NCBI RefSeq assembly: GCF_022846435.1
Contig: NZ_AP025627.1
Location: forward strand, 902,001-966,000
Length of the DNA stretch: 64,000 nt
Origin: Parageobacillus sp. KH3-4
GTDB taxonomy: Bacteria > Bacillota > Bacilli > Bacillales > Anoxybacillaceae
Direction: 5' to 3'
The notes under the pieces: generated by a model
Seen by the model: only the letters and a program-made list of their open reading frames with translations
Database searches by the model: none
What the model was told of the DNA's origin: nothing
Made by a program: the position numbers and the translations under genes
Shown: positions 30,469 through 40,520 of the stretch, piece by piece
Layout of the letters: each line of letters opens with the position of its first letter
Position numbering within the stretch: the stretch's first letter is position 1

Positions 30469-31209
30469 ATGGCTGGACATTCGAAGTGGAAGAACATTCA
30501 ACGCCGTAAAAACGCGCAAGACGCAAAGCGCGGCAAACTGTTTATGAAATTGGCGAAAGAAATTTACGTAGCAGCCAAAACAGGCGGAGGTGATCCAGCA
30601 GCTAATCCAGCCTTGCGCCTTGTTATTGAAAAAGCAAGAGCGGCGAACATGCCGAATGAAAATATTGAGCGTGCCATCAAAAAAGCGACGGGAAACCAAG
30701 AACAGACGAACTACGAAGAAGTTCGCTATGAAGGATACGGGCCTGGCGGCGTTGCGGTTATGGTTGTTTGCTTAACGGATAATAAAAACCGCACTGCTTC
30801 GAACGTGCGGGTGGCATTTTCGAAAAATGGCGGTAATTTAGGGGAAACCGGCTGCGTTTCTTATTTGTTTGAGCGAAAAGGGCTGCTCGTTATTGCCCGA
30901 GAAGGGCTTGACATCGATGAAGACGACATGCTTCTTCAAGCGATTGAAGCAGGAGCGGAAGAAATGGAAACAACCGAAGATTCGTTTGAAATTTATACAA
31001 CGCCGGAAACGTTTGAAGAAGTAAAAGAACAGTTGGAGAAACAAGGCTTTTCGTTTGCCAGTGCCGAAATTACAATGATTCCGCAAACGTATACGACACT
31101 GGCTGGCGATGATTTGAAAAAAATGTTGAAGCTGATCGATACGCTGGAAGACGACGACGACGTCCAAGAAGTGTACCACAACTTGGACGAATCCGTGTTG
31201 GATGAGTAA
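30469..31209 (+). CDS. yebC: YebC/PmpR-family regulatory protein (YrbC)
   Basis: Conserved three-domain protein (246 residues) beginning [25 protein letters not shown]. Members have been described as DNA-binding regulators and, more recently, as factors that relieve ribosome stalling; which applies here is not visible in sequence. ATG 30469 follows GAGAGGAG. It precedes bofC as in B. subtilis. Confidence 0.92.
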   Translation: MAGHSKWKNIQRRKNAQDAKRGKLFMKLAKEIYVAAKTGGGDPAANPALRLVIEKARAANMPNENIERAIKKATGNQEQTNYEEVRYEGYGPGGVAVMVVCLTDNKNRTASNVRVAFSKNGGNLGETGCVSYLFERKGLLVIAREGLDIDEDDMLLQAIEAGAEEMETTEDSFEIYTTPETFEEVKEQLEKQGFSFASAEITMIPQTYTTLAGDDLKKMLKLIDTLEDDDDVQEVYHNLDESVLDE

Positions 31210-31215
31210 CGGCCA

Positions 31216-31255
31216 AATAATGTCCTATACCTAGTGTATAGGGCATTATTTTTTT
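31216..31255 (+). terminator. Terminator after yebC
   Basis: Fifteen-base stem AATAATGTCCTATAC / GTATAGGGCATTATT (one G-T pair) with a five-base loop and T run. Confidence 0.9.
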
Positions 31256-31399
31256 CGCTAATCAGGCACATGTTTTGTCGAAAAGGCAGACAAGGGATGT
31301 GAAAAATTGAGGATATTGAAAGAAAGCGGATAAAACTTCTCACATTGGTGAAAATAGAAGTGAGCATTTTATTTTTACCTTGAAAGAGAGGAAAAGGAA

Positions 31400-31882
31400 A
31401 TGCGAATGCTTGCCACTTTCTTCGCGATGTTTTTCCATATATTGTTCATCCAAGCTGCTTTGGCTGCGCCGGCACCCGTAAAAATGACGATTGTTTTAGA
31501 ACGGCAATACTTGGACGGAGAAGTGAGCGAAGAGACGAAAGAAGAAACCGTTGTGTCCATGAAAGATATATGGAAAAAATATAAAGGCTGGCAGCTTGTG
31601 AATATGGATGATGAAACGCTTGTATTTCGCAAAACAGTAAACGATATTTCTCCATTATTAAAAACAAACGGTTATTTTGGAATTACTGAAGACGGAACGT
31701 TATCGATTTTTGAAGGAAAACCCGCGCATTCCAAGCGGATCATTCAATCGTTTTTTCAAATTGATGTGAAAAAGCTGGAAAGCCGCCAGCATAAGCAGTT
31801 GAAGCAGGGAATTCGCGTTGTCTCCAAATCGCAATATCAAGACATTATCGAAACATATCGCCATTTTGCTTTGATGCAATAG
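31400..31882 (+). CDS. bofC: Bypass-of-forespore protein C (BofC)
   Basis: Forespore intermembrane-space protein that restrains the SpoIVB signalling protease. It has 160 residues: an N-terminal signal peptide (hydrophobic to about residue 23, AALAAPAP), then the BofC N- and C-terminal domains (KMTIVLERQYLDGEVSEE). AGAGAGGAAAAGGA precedes the ATG. In B. subtilis it lies just upstream of ruvA; here a 3.7-kb insertion separates them. Confidence 0.88.
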   Translation: MRMLATFFAMFFHILFIQAALAAPAPVKMTIVLERQYLDGEVSEETKEETVVSMKDIWKKYKGWQLVNMDDETLVFRKTVNDISPLLKTNGYFGITEDGTLSIFEGKPAHSKRIIQSFFQIDVKKLESRQHKQLKQGIRVVSKSQYQDIIETYRHFALMQ

Positions 31883-31916
31883 ACTTATCTTTTGTTAAAT
31901 ATACTATAATGATTAG

Positions 31917-31957
31917 GAGGATATTATGTTCAGCATAAGAACATATATCCTCTTTTT
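31917..31957 (+). terminator. Terminator after bofC
   Basis: GAGGATATTATGTTC (31917-31931) pairs with GAACATATATCCTC (31939-31952) with one bulge, then TTTTTT. It marks the last native sequence before the mobile insertion. Confidence 0.85.
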
Positions 31958-32089
31958 TCATACATAATAGTTCTATTATTTAGATTTTGTTTCTTTTTTT
32001 TTGAGGAGGAGGACATAGACTACAGCGGGAGGCGTAGCGAGGTCTTTCGACCGAGCGTAAAAAGGAAAGTCATTAGGTGGTGAAGGTCC

Positions 32090-33620
32090 ATGAGGGTGCG
32101 AGAGGTTCTCTTAGAGAATAACAACAGGAGATACATATTGGTGGATGAAGAAGGATTTCCTGTGATTCCTGTGGTGAAGTATCTGAAGTATTTAGATACA
32201 ACGGGGAAAAGCAGGAATACACTGAAGACCTACTGTTATGCGTTAAAGCAGTATTTTGTGTTTTTACAGGAAAAAAAGAAGGATTACAGGAAGATTCGTT
32301 TGGAAGACTTGGTGGAATTTGTCGCATGGTTGAGAAATCCATATGAAAGCACAAAGGTGACTCCATTGCAGCCTGCGAAAGCAAAGAGAAAAGAGAGCAG
32401 AAAAAACAATTAATCTGATCATTACAGCCGTCACTAATTTTTACGACTATTTGTATCGGAATGAGGAACTTCAAAACGATATGGTCGATAAGTTGACGAA
32501 ACAAGTGTTTACAGGCGGGAGAACGAGATACAAGGATTTTCTGTATCATGTCAATAAAAATAAGCCTTCTAACCGTCATATTTTGAAAGTAAAAGAGCCG
32601 AAAGTTTTAACGAAAGAAGAAGTTCAACAATTGATCAAAGCAACCACCAATATCCGAGATAGATTGTTAATTCAATTGCTTTTTGAAACAGGATTGCGGA
32701 TTTCTGGTGTATTAGGATTAAAACAAGATTGTTTAGTTAAACTCAATGGAAAATATTATATTGAAGCCGATATTGAAAAAACATATGTACAAGGGCATCG
32801 GATTCCGATTGATGATGAATTAGCCAGTATTCTTGCGGTATTAATTGATAAATCCATTAAAAACAGCAATGACGACAATAATCCTGAAAAATATATCTTT
32901 GTTCGTTATCGCGGTTCTCGCAAAGGAAAACCATTTCTTCAAGAGTGGGTGCGAACCCAACTTAATACATTAGCAAAAGCCAAAAATATTACAGACGAAA
33001 ATGGGAATCTGTTTTACTTCAAACCCCATCAAATTCGTCACACCTATGCAGTCAAAATGTTAAACAGTGGTGCAGATATTCTAACCGTTCAAGAACTATT
33101 GGCACACGCTTCCCCTGAAATGACACTGCGATACGCTAAATTATTAGACGATACCAAGCGTAAAGCTTTTGAGAAAGTGATAAAACAAGGCGTATTTAGT
33201 TTTAACTTGAATGGCGAGGTTCGAGAAGTAAAACCTGATGAGGATATTCCAAGCGATATTTTAGAAACGTTGTGGCGCGACCACAAGTTGAATGCGATTG
33301 ACAATCCATATGGAACTTGTCGCGCAAGAATCAATGGGAATTGTCCGTATGCCGAAGAACCACCATGTTTAACATGTAACGGTGGAAGTCCGTGTAAGGA
33401 CTTAGCCATCGGTTTTTCTGATTTGGATATACAGAAGTATGAATTATTAATCAAAACGACAACAAAGACAATAGAAGTTGCGGAACAACATGGCAGATAT
33501 GACATGGTTGAAAAAAATAAAAAGAATTTAGAGCGCTACGAGAAAATTTTAAACACCATTAAAGAAGGCAATATCATCTTTGGGCGACTAGAACGAATCA
33601 AACGAAAGCAAGGTGTTTAA
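32090..33620 (+). pseudogene. Tn554-type tyrosine recombinase, frameshifted
   Basis: The first frame (32090-32413, 107 codons) holds a core-binding domain (NTLKTYCYALKQYFVFLQEK). The gene continues in another frame from about 32385 (KRAEKTINLIITAVTNFYDY) to 33620. A single one-base indel in the A/G run 32383-32393 joins them into about 510 residues. Catalytic residues are all visible: Arg in ETGLRISG, HQIRH, HASPE and Tyr in LRYAKL. The C-terminus has a cysteine cluster (CRARINGNCPYAEEPPCLTCNGGSPC). The N-terminal half looks TnpA-like and the C-terminal half TnpB-like, so it may be a fusion left by an internal deletion. Activity is doubtful unless frameshifting occurs. Confidence 0.7.
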
Positions 33621-33621
33621 A

Positions 33622-34002
33622 ATGGCTAACTATGACCGTAGAGAGCATTTGAAAGCCATTCACGCTGAAAGAAAGACTCTCACCTTTCAAAAGGTTGATG
33701 AAGCTATTAAAAGGCTCATACGAGCCAATGAGAGCATTAATTTTAATAGTGTAGCAAACGAAGCAGGTGTAGCGAAAGCGACACTATACAACCATCCTGA
33801 ACTGCGTGAGCGTATTGAAACGCTGCGTCAACAACAAGCACAGGCTCCTACTGCAAAACGAATAAAGCGTGAAATGAATGAGAATAACAAAGACGCTCTA
33901 ATTGAATCATTGAAACGAAAAATCAAAAAGTTAGAAGACGAAAACAAGCAATTGCGAGAACAATTGAAAGTGGCTTACGCAGAGATATATAAAAAGTTTT
34001 AG
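33622..34002 (+). CDS. TnpC-like transposon accessory protein
   Basis: 126 residues. An N-terminal region with a helix-turn-helix-like stretch (INFNSVANEAGVAKATLYNHPELRERIETL) is followed by a C-terminal coiled coil (about residues 85-122; LKRKIKKLEDENKQLREQLKVAY). This is the form of Tn554 TnpC, a small protein that influences transposition orientation or efficiency. ATG 33622 follows AAGGTG inside the end of the recombinase, indicating coupled translation. Confidence 0.7.
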   Translation: MANYDRREHLKAIHAERKTLTFQKVDEAIKRLIRANESINFNSVANEAGVAKATLYNHPELRERIETLRQQQAQAPTAKRIKREMNENNKDALIESLKRKIKKLEDENKQLREQLKVAYAEIYKKF

Positions 34003-34026
34003 GTGGTGGGGAGAACTGTAGAATGA

Positions 34027-34164
34027 CAATAAAGTTATTTAATTTTAAAACCTCAAACACCCATACCCCCGTCCTGATTTTAGGAGGGGGGGAAAATAAA
34101 GTTGTTTAATTTTTAATAATAAATGCTTTACCGAACTAAAAAAATAAACAATAAAGTCGTTTAA
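34027..34164. repeat. Left repeat array (three copies, CAATAAAGTYRTTTAA)
   Basis: Copies at 34027-34042 (GTTATTT variant), 34095-34109 (GTTGTTT variant) and 34149-34164 (GTCGTTT variant). Each has an inverted counterpart at 35390-35446. Possible binding sites of the element's recombinase or accessory protein; this role is inferred. Confidence 0.75.
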
Positions 34165-34176
34165 AAATCTAAGTTT

Positions 34177-34216
34177 TATTCCATAATAGCGCCCTTAAAT
34201 GAAATAACTTAACAGG
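34177..34216. repeat. Diverged direct repeat, left copy
   Basis: Begins TATTCCATAATAGCGCCCTT and matches, with substitutions, the segment at 35345-35384 that begins TATTCCAGAAAATGGCCCTT. It sits directly inside the left repeat array, and the partner directly outside the right one. Confidence 0.6.
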
Positions 34217-34470
34217 TGTTTTTAAATTTATTGTTAATTAACACCTAATGCAATTTTTATAAGTAACCAAATGCTTATGCCAGGAATCAAAAATAACATA
34301 GGTAAAAAAAACAGGACCAAATAGCACTCCATGACATGCTCTAGGGTTTTTAGGGGTAAAGTTTCTACACAAAAAGGAAATTGGAATAAATATTTAATTA
34401 AATGAGGTTAATTGTTTTGTTTTTTTGTTGTTTTTTATCTGTTGTTTCTAATGCTTTATAAATATTAGTG

Positions 34471-34487
34471 GGTTCTGTTGCAAAGTT
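34471..34487. repeat. Solo IS6-family terminal inverted repeat
   Basis: GGTTCTGTTGCAAAGTT is, from memory, the end sequence shared by IS257/IS431/IS1216-type elements. No transposase and no opposite end were seen nearby, so this is a scar of an earlier insertion. Confidence 0.6.
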
Positions 34488-34765
34488 GAAAATTAAAAAT
34501 AGGATTTATGCTATGTAGCTATAGATGACATGTAGTTATATACTTTTAGACAGACCAGCTATCGCTGGCGATACAAGTCAGATACTTTTTAAAGCCTCTA
34601 ATTTGCGTTTTAAGCCATTTTGACTATCCACAGGTTTAAAATATATAGTTGGAAATAGGTGTTGTTTAAGAACGTGTCTGAGCGGTTCTGTGAGGAGTTT
34701 TAACGACGAATGGGTTTGAGGAACTTCTCTGAACGACATAATTTTTTATTTTAGGAGGGAACAAC

Positions 34766-35137
34766 ATGGAAGTTTTTGCAGAATATTTAGCGCATATTGA
34801 TAACCCGCAACATCGGGCCAGAACGGAAGAAGTTTTGACTTGGGTAACTAAGAAATTTCCAAACCTGGAGCCGCAAATCAAGTGGAACAAACCCACGTTT
34901 ACCGATCACGGCACATACATCATTATGTTTGCCACAGCAAAGAATCATTTGAGCATTTTACCCGAAGAAGAGGCAATGGTGCATTTTGCCGATGAAATCG
35001 CCCAAGCTGGCTACAGCGCTTCTTCACGCTTGTTCCGAATTCAATGGACTGAACCAGTTAATTACGAATTGCTAGAGAAGATAATTGAATTTAATATCAA
35101 GGATAAGGCAGACTGTTCAACTTTTTGGCGGAAATAG
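34766..35137 (+). CDS. fra: Frataxin-like iron chaperone Fra (YdhG, DUF1801)
   Basis: 123-residue protein that closely resembles B. subtilis YdhG/Fra, a frataxin-like protein implicated in iron delivery for Fe-S and heme assembly. Conserved segments: HRARTEEVLTWVTKKFPNLE, IKWNKPTFTDHGTYIIMF, and the C-terminus EFNIKDKADCSTFWRK. RBS AGGAGGGAA. It is carried inside the mobile insertion, so it is cargo or a captured host gene. Confidence 0.85.
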   Translation: MEVFAEYLAHIDNPQHRARTEEVLTWVTKKFPNLEPQIKWNKPTFTDHGTYIIMFATAKNHLSILPEEEAMVHFADEIAQAGYSASSRLFRIQWTEPVNYELLEKIIEFNIKDKADCSTFWRK

Positions 35138-35202
35138 AAAAAATAGGATAGCCCTTAGAAAGCCTGTGAGGGCTTCTGAGAGGCTTTAAGGAGTTGATAG
35201 CT

Positions 35203-35334
35203 ATGCAAAACTATGCCGCACGCTTTTACATGCCCCAACACTCTTGTTGGGGACGCCCTGACATGGCGAATGTCAAAGTTTGGGGTGCGTCCTTTTTTAA
35301 TAAGTGTAAATTATTACAGAAGCTAAGAAAATAA
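35203..35334 (+). CDS. Small leader-like ORF (43 codons)
   Basis: ATG 35203 is preceded by AAGGAG and encodes MQNYAARFYMPQHSCWGRPD..., ending at TAA 35332. Its codons overlap two competing hairpins: CCCCAACA/TGTTGGGG, and GGACGC/GCGTCC followed by TTTTTT. That layout resembles a translational or transcriptional attenuator. No gene follows that it could control. Coding status is uncertain, and I do not recognise the product. Confidence 0.4.
   Translation: MQNYAARFYMPQHSCWGRPDMANVKVWGASFFNKCKLLQKLRK
35242..35300 (+). terminator. Attenuator-like terminator inside the small ORF
   Basis: GGACGC (35247-35252) pairs with GCGTCC (35287-35292) with an inner TGACAT/ATGTCA stem, followed by six T. The upstream CCCCAA can alternatively pair with TTGGGG on either side. 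Confidence 0.55.
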
Positions 35335-35344
35335 TTCTCTTACT

Positions 35345-35384
35345 TATTCCAGAAAATGGCCCTTTAGTTGAACAACCTAATGGA
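35345..35384. repeat. Diverged direct repeat, right copy
   Basis: Partner of 34177-34216; shared pattern TATTCCA..A...GCCCTT with decreasing similarity afterwards. Confidence 0.6.
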
Positions 35385-35389
35385 CGTTT

Positions 35390-35446
35390 TTAAATAACTT
35401 TATTGTAAATGTAACAACTTTATTTGTATTTAAACGACTTTGTTGT
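35390..35446. repeat. Right repeat array, inverted relative to left array
   Basis: TTAAATAACTTTATTG (35390-35405) is the exact reverse complement of 34027-34042. AACAACTTTATT (35413-35424) and TTTAAACGACTTTGTTG (35429-35445) are the inverted forms of the second and third left copies. The variant order is the same on both sides rather than mirrored. Confidence 0.75.
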
Positions 35447-35508
35447 CAATCAACAAGAACGGGTGTCCCCCTGCTTGTTTAACTGTGCTTTAGTTTAATA
35501 AAAAGAAA

Positions 35509-35557
35509 AAAGGAGAACACATTTTAGTCATGTACAATATGTGTTCTCCTTTATCTT
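35509..35557. terminator. Perfect 13-base hairpin at right edge
   Basis: AAAGGAGAACACA (35509-35521) / TGTGTTCTCCTTT (35540-35552), flanked by A-rich and T-rich sequence, so usable in both directions. Confidence 0.8.
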
Positions 35558-35700
35558 TTAGAGACTTTTATGATTTAGGTATTGATAACCTATGGGTAAG
35601 TCTTTTTTGTTTTTTAAATAGGAATATACATTCGCTTTTTGTTATAATGTAATGGTATGATACAATGGAAAGGCAGGAAAGAAAAGAGAGGGGTACAGCG

Positions 35701-36306
35701 TTGATTGAATTTGTCCGCGGATATGTTGATTATGTTTGCCCGGAATATATTGTGATCGACAACAACGGCATTGGGTATCAAATCTTTACGCCCAATCCGT
35801 TTTCGTTTCAAGAAAGCCGCGATACGATCGTGACGGTTTATACATACCAATACGTACGTGAAGATATGCTTGCTTTGTACGGATTTCGCACCCGCGAAGA
35901 ACGAGCGTTGTTTGCAAAGCTATTGCAAGTTTCGGGAATCGGCCCAAAAGGCGGTTTGGCGATTTTAGCGGCAGGGCGGCCTGAGCAGCTTGTCGAAGCG
36001 ATTGAACAAGAGAACGAAACGTTTTTATGCAAGTTTCCGGGCGTCGGAAAAAAAACGGCGCGGCAAATGATTCTCGATTTAAAAGGGAAGCTTACTGCTG
36101 TTGCTACTAGAACATATCCAGATTTGTTTCATCCCCAAGAAGAATCGGAATCATCTCATTTATCCGCTCTCGAGGAGGCGATCGCGGCGTTAAAAGCGTT
36201 AGGCTACGCGGAACGGGAAATTCAAAAAGTAGTGCCGTCGTTAATGAAAGAAAACTTGTCCACTGACCAATATGTGAAGCGCGCGCTTCAGCAACTGTTA
36301 AAATAG
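35701..36306 (+). CDS. ruvA: Holliday junction helicase subunit RuvA
   Basis: Tetrameric DNA-binding subunit that targets RuvB to Holliday junctions. 201 residues: OB fold (about 1-64), tandem helix-hairpin-helix motifs ([28 protein letters not shown]) and a C-terminal RuvB-binding domain (about 150-201). TTG 35701 ([10 protein letters not shown]) is chosen because GAGAGGGGT lies eight bases upstream; the longer frame from 35665 has no family support. Confidence 0.95.
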   Translation: MIEFVRGYVDYVCPEYIVIDNNGIGYQIFTPNPFSFQESRDTIVTVYTYQYVREDMLALYGFRTREERALFAKLLQVSGIGPKGGLAILAAGRPEQLVEAIEQENETFLCKFPGVGKKTARQMILDLKGKLTAVATRTYPDLFHPQEESESSHLSALEEAIAALKALGYAEREIQKVVPSLMKENLSTDQYVKRALQQLLK

Positions 36307-36319
36307 GGAGGGGAGGAAC

Positions 36320-37324
36320 ATGGAAGAACGCCTTGTTTCCGGCGATGTCCATCGTGAAGACGTTTCGCTGGAATATAGTCTCCGCCCGAAGTTTTTGCAT
36401 GAATATATTGGACAAGATAAAGTGAAAGACAATTTAAAAGTATTTATTGAAGCGGCGAAAATGCGCGAAGAAACGCTTGATCATGTGCTGCTGTACGGTC
36501 CTCCCGGGCTGGGAAAGACAACGTTAGCAGGAATTATTGCGAATGAAATGGGTGTCCACCTTCGCACGACTTCCGGTCCGGCGATTGAGCGCCCCGGCGA
36601 TTTAGCGGCGATTTTAACTTCCTTGGAGCCAGGAGATGTGTTATTCATTGATGAAATTCACCGGTTGCACCGTTCCGTCGAGGAAGTGCTGTATCCGGCG
36701 ATGGAAGATTATTGCTTGGATATCGTGATTGGAAAAGGACAAACCGCCCGTTCCATCCGCATTGATTTGCCCCCATTTACGCTTGTCGGCGCCACGACAA
36801 GGGCAGGCGCTTTATCCGCACCGCTTCGCGACCGTTTTGGGGTGATTAGCCGGTTGGAGTATTACCAACCTGAACATCTTACGCAAATTGTGATGCGGAC
36901 GGCGGAGATTTTGCACGTGGACATTAAGGCGGAAGCCGCATTGGAAATCGCCCGGCGCTCGCGAGGAACACCGCGCATCGCGAATCGCCTTTTGCGCCGC
37001 GTCCGCGATTTTGCCCAAGTGCGTGGAGACGGAACGATCACGTTTTCATTGGCGAAAGAGGCGTTGGAGCTACTGCAAGTCGATCGGTTAGGCCTTGATC
37101 ATATCGATCATAAATTGATCAAAGCGATTATGGAAAAGTTTAACGGCGGACCGGTTGGCATTGATACGATTGCCGCAACGATCGGCGAAGAGGCGCAGAC
37201 GATTGAAGACGTGTATGAGCCGTACTTGCTGCAAATCGGCTTTTTACAGCGCACCCCGCGCGGCCGCATCGTTACCCCTGTTGCTTACAAACATTTTGGA
37301 ATGGAGGTTCCAAAACATGAATAG
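36320..37324 (+). CDS. ruvB: Holliday junction helicase motor RuvB
   Basis: AAA+ motor for branch migration. 334 residues with Walker [11 protein letters not shown] near 60, Walker B LFIDEIH near 110, sensor GATTRAGAL near 158, an arginine-finger RDRFG, and a C-terminal winged helix. RBS GGGAGGGGAGG. Follows ruvA by 13 bases. Confidence 0.97.
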   Translation: MEERLVSGDVHREDVSLEYSLRPKFLHEYIGQDKVKDNLKVFIEAAKMREETLDHVLLYGPPGLGKTTLAGIIANEMGVHLRTTSGPAIERPGDLAAILTSLEPGDVLFIDEIHRLHRSVEEVLYPAMEDYCLDIVIGKGQTARSIRIDLPPFTLVGATTRAGALSAPLRDRFGVISRLEYYQPEHLTQIVMRTAEILHVDIKAEAALEIARRSRGTPRIANRLLRRVRDFAQVRGDGTITFSLAKEALELLQVDRLGLDHIDHKLIKAIMEKFNGGPVGIDTIAATIGEEAQTIEDVYEPYLLQIGFLQRTPRGRIVTPVAYKHFGMEVPKHE

Positions 37325-37523
37325 CCTGCCTAAGCTCATCATGACAGTTGGGGCCGTTCTCATCATTATCGGGTTTCTCATGCAGTTTATTAAACTGGGG
37401 CGGCTTCCAGGAGATATTATTATTCGCAAGGGGAATACGACTTTTTATTTTCCGATTGTTACGTCGATTTTGCTAAGCGTTGTGCTGTCCCTCATTTTTT
37501 ATCTGCTTGGTCGATTCCGTTAA
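37317..37523 (+). CDS. DUF2905 small membrane protein
   Basis: 68 residues with two membrane helices (about 7-25 and 45-65) around the conserved loop [21 protein letters not shown], which defines the family. Function unknown. ATG 37317 overlaps the end of ruvB and follows GGAGG at 37303-37307. The family is commonly found after ruvB in Bacillaceae. Confidence 0.85.
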   Translation: MNSLPKLIMTVGAVLIIIGFLMQFIKLGRLPGDIIIRKGNTTFYFPIVTSILLSVVLSLIFYLLGRFR

Positions 37524-37546
37524 ACAACAAGGCAAGGTGAGAAAAA

Positions 37547-39735
<2,189 letters not shown>

Positions 39736-39765
39736 ATAAAATATGACTCAGAAAGAGGGGATTTT

Positions 39766-40035
39766 ATGTCAGCGACGATTGTGAATTTGCTACCAATTAT
39801 TTTGTTTTTTGTCATTTTTTATTTCTTGCTGCTTCGGCCGCAGCAGAAACGGCAGCGTGCGATTCAGCAAATGCAAGCCAATTTAAAGAAAGGAGATAAA
39901 ATCATCACTATCGGCGGGCTGCATGGAATCATCGATTCGGTCGACGAAGATAAAGTGGTCATTCGTGCAGGAGACGGAACGCGTCTTACCTATGACCGCT
40001 CGGCAGTGCGCGAGGTTGTATCCGAAAATAAGTAA
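39766..40035 (+). CDS. yajC: Preprotein translocase subunit YajC
   Basis: 89 residues: one N-terminal membrane helix ending in FLLLRPQQKRQRA, then a small cytoplasmic domain with KKGDKIITIGGLHGII. Part of the SecDF-YajC accessory complex; secDF lies 2.6 kb downstream. RBS AGAGGGG. Confidence 0.95.
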   Translation: MSATIVNLLPIILFFVIFYFLLLRPQQKRQRAIQQMQANLKKGDKIITIGGLHGIIDSVDEDKVVIRAGDGTRLTYDRSAVREVVSENK

Positions 40036-40041
40036 ATGAAA

Positions 40042-40071
40042 ACGGCTACCTTTTCAAACGAAGGTAGCCGT
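40042..40071. terminator. Bidirectional terminator between yajC and TIGR04086 gene
   Basis: ACGGCTACCTT (40042-40052) / AAGGTAGCCGT (40061-40071), perfect stem between convergent genes. Confidence 0.88.
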
Positions 40072-40077
40072 CACCAT

Positions 40078-40452
40078 TTAATTTCGCGATGCTGTCATAT
40101 TTACCCCGACAATCCCGCCAAGCGCCGCTGCGACAAAAAAGCTAAGATGGTACAACCATTGTTCGAGGGTGAACGCTTTTTCTAATCCTAAAAATTGAAA
40201 TAGAAATACAATGAATGTAAATAGCAAACTTGTGATCCCGCCGATAAACCAACCTTTTTCTTTTCCTTTTCCTCCGGCCACAAACCCCCCGATGAATACT
40301 GAAAGAAGCGATCCGGCAAAAATCACCCATGTTAGTGAAGATTCTTGCACGTTCGTCCATTTGAGAATGAGAGATAAAAAGAAGCTAATAAGAGCCGCCA
40401 ATAAGAAAATTGTGATGATTCCATAAATAACGGCTGTTCCAATTCTTGCCAT
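40078..40452 (-). CDS. TIGR04086-family membrane protein (YrzE-like)
   Basis: 124 residues with four predicted membrane helices (about 8-30, 40-60, 70-90, 98-118) and Gly-rich GGFVAGGKGKEKGWFIGG between helices 2 and 3. Function unknown. It occupies the same place as yrzE in B. subtilis, between yajC and spoVB. Confidence 0.8.
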   Translation of the reverse strand: MARIGTAVIYGIITIFLLAALISFFLSLILKWTNVQESSLTWVIFAGSLLSVFIGGFVAGGKGKEKGWFIGGITSLLFTFIVFLFQFLGLEKAFTLEQWLYHLSFFVAAALGGIVGVNMTASRN

Positions 40453-40520
40453 CTCACTCCCCCTTGTCGCTCGATAATCGTTTTACCAAAGTATATTCTT
40501 GTTTGGACGCGTTTAGAAGT

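Larger units (their letters stand above)
34003..34765. other. Non-coding stretch of the mobile element with repeats
   Basis: 763 bases, very AT-rich, no convincing gene. It holds three copies of a repeat close to CAATAAAGTYGTTTAA, a GC-rich hairpin (CCCCCGTCCT/AGGAGGGGGG, about 34066-34091) after tnpC, an imperfect inverted repeat GGTGTT/AACACC (34216-34245), an IS6-type end at 34471, and an unexplained 280-base segment before fra. Confidence 0.7.
31960..35640. mobile_element. Tn554-like mobile element inserted between bofC and ruvA
   Basis: A block of about 3.7 kb with AT-rich, non-host codon use splits the bofC-ruvA neighbourhood. Contents in order: a frameshifted tyrosine recombinase with a TnpB-like cysteine-rich C-terminus, a TnpC-like protein, a repeat array, an IS6-type terminal repeat, a frataxin-like gene, a leader-like small ORF with terminator, and an inverted repeat array. 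Tyrosine recombinase plus TnpC is the hallmark of Tn554-family transposons, which lack classical terminal inverted repeats. Ends are estimated from flanking native sequence; no target duplication was found. Confidence 0.65.
35335..35700. other. Non-coding right end of the insertion and ruvA leader
   Basis: No gene. It holds the right repeat array, a strong hairpin at 35509-35552 and the ruvA upstream region. A GTTATAATG near 35640 could be the ruvA -10 (TATAAT). Confidence 0.65.

Noticed and set aside
34003-34300. Repeats as a CRISPR array
   Set aside because: Only three short copies with variable spacing and inverted partners elsewhere; no cas genes.
31960-35640. Target-site duplication at the ends of the insertion
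   Set aside because: No convincing matching short repeat was found at both edges by eye; Tn554-type elements need not make one.
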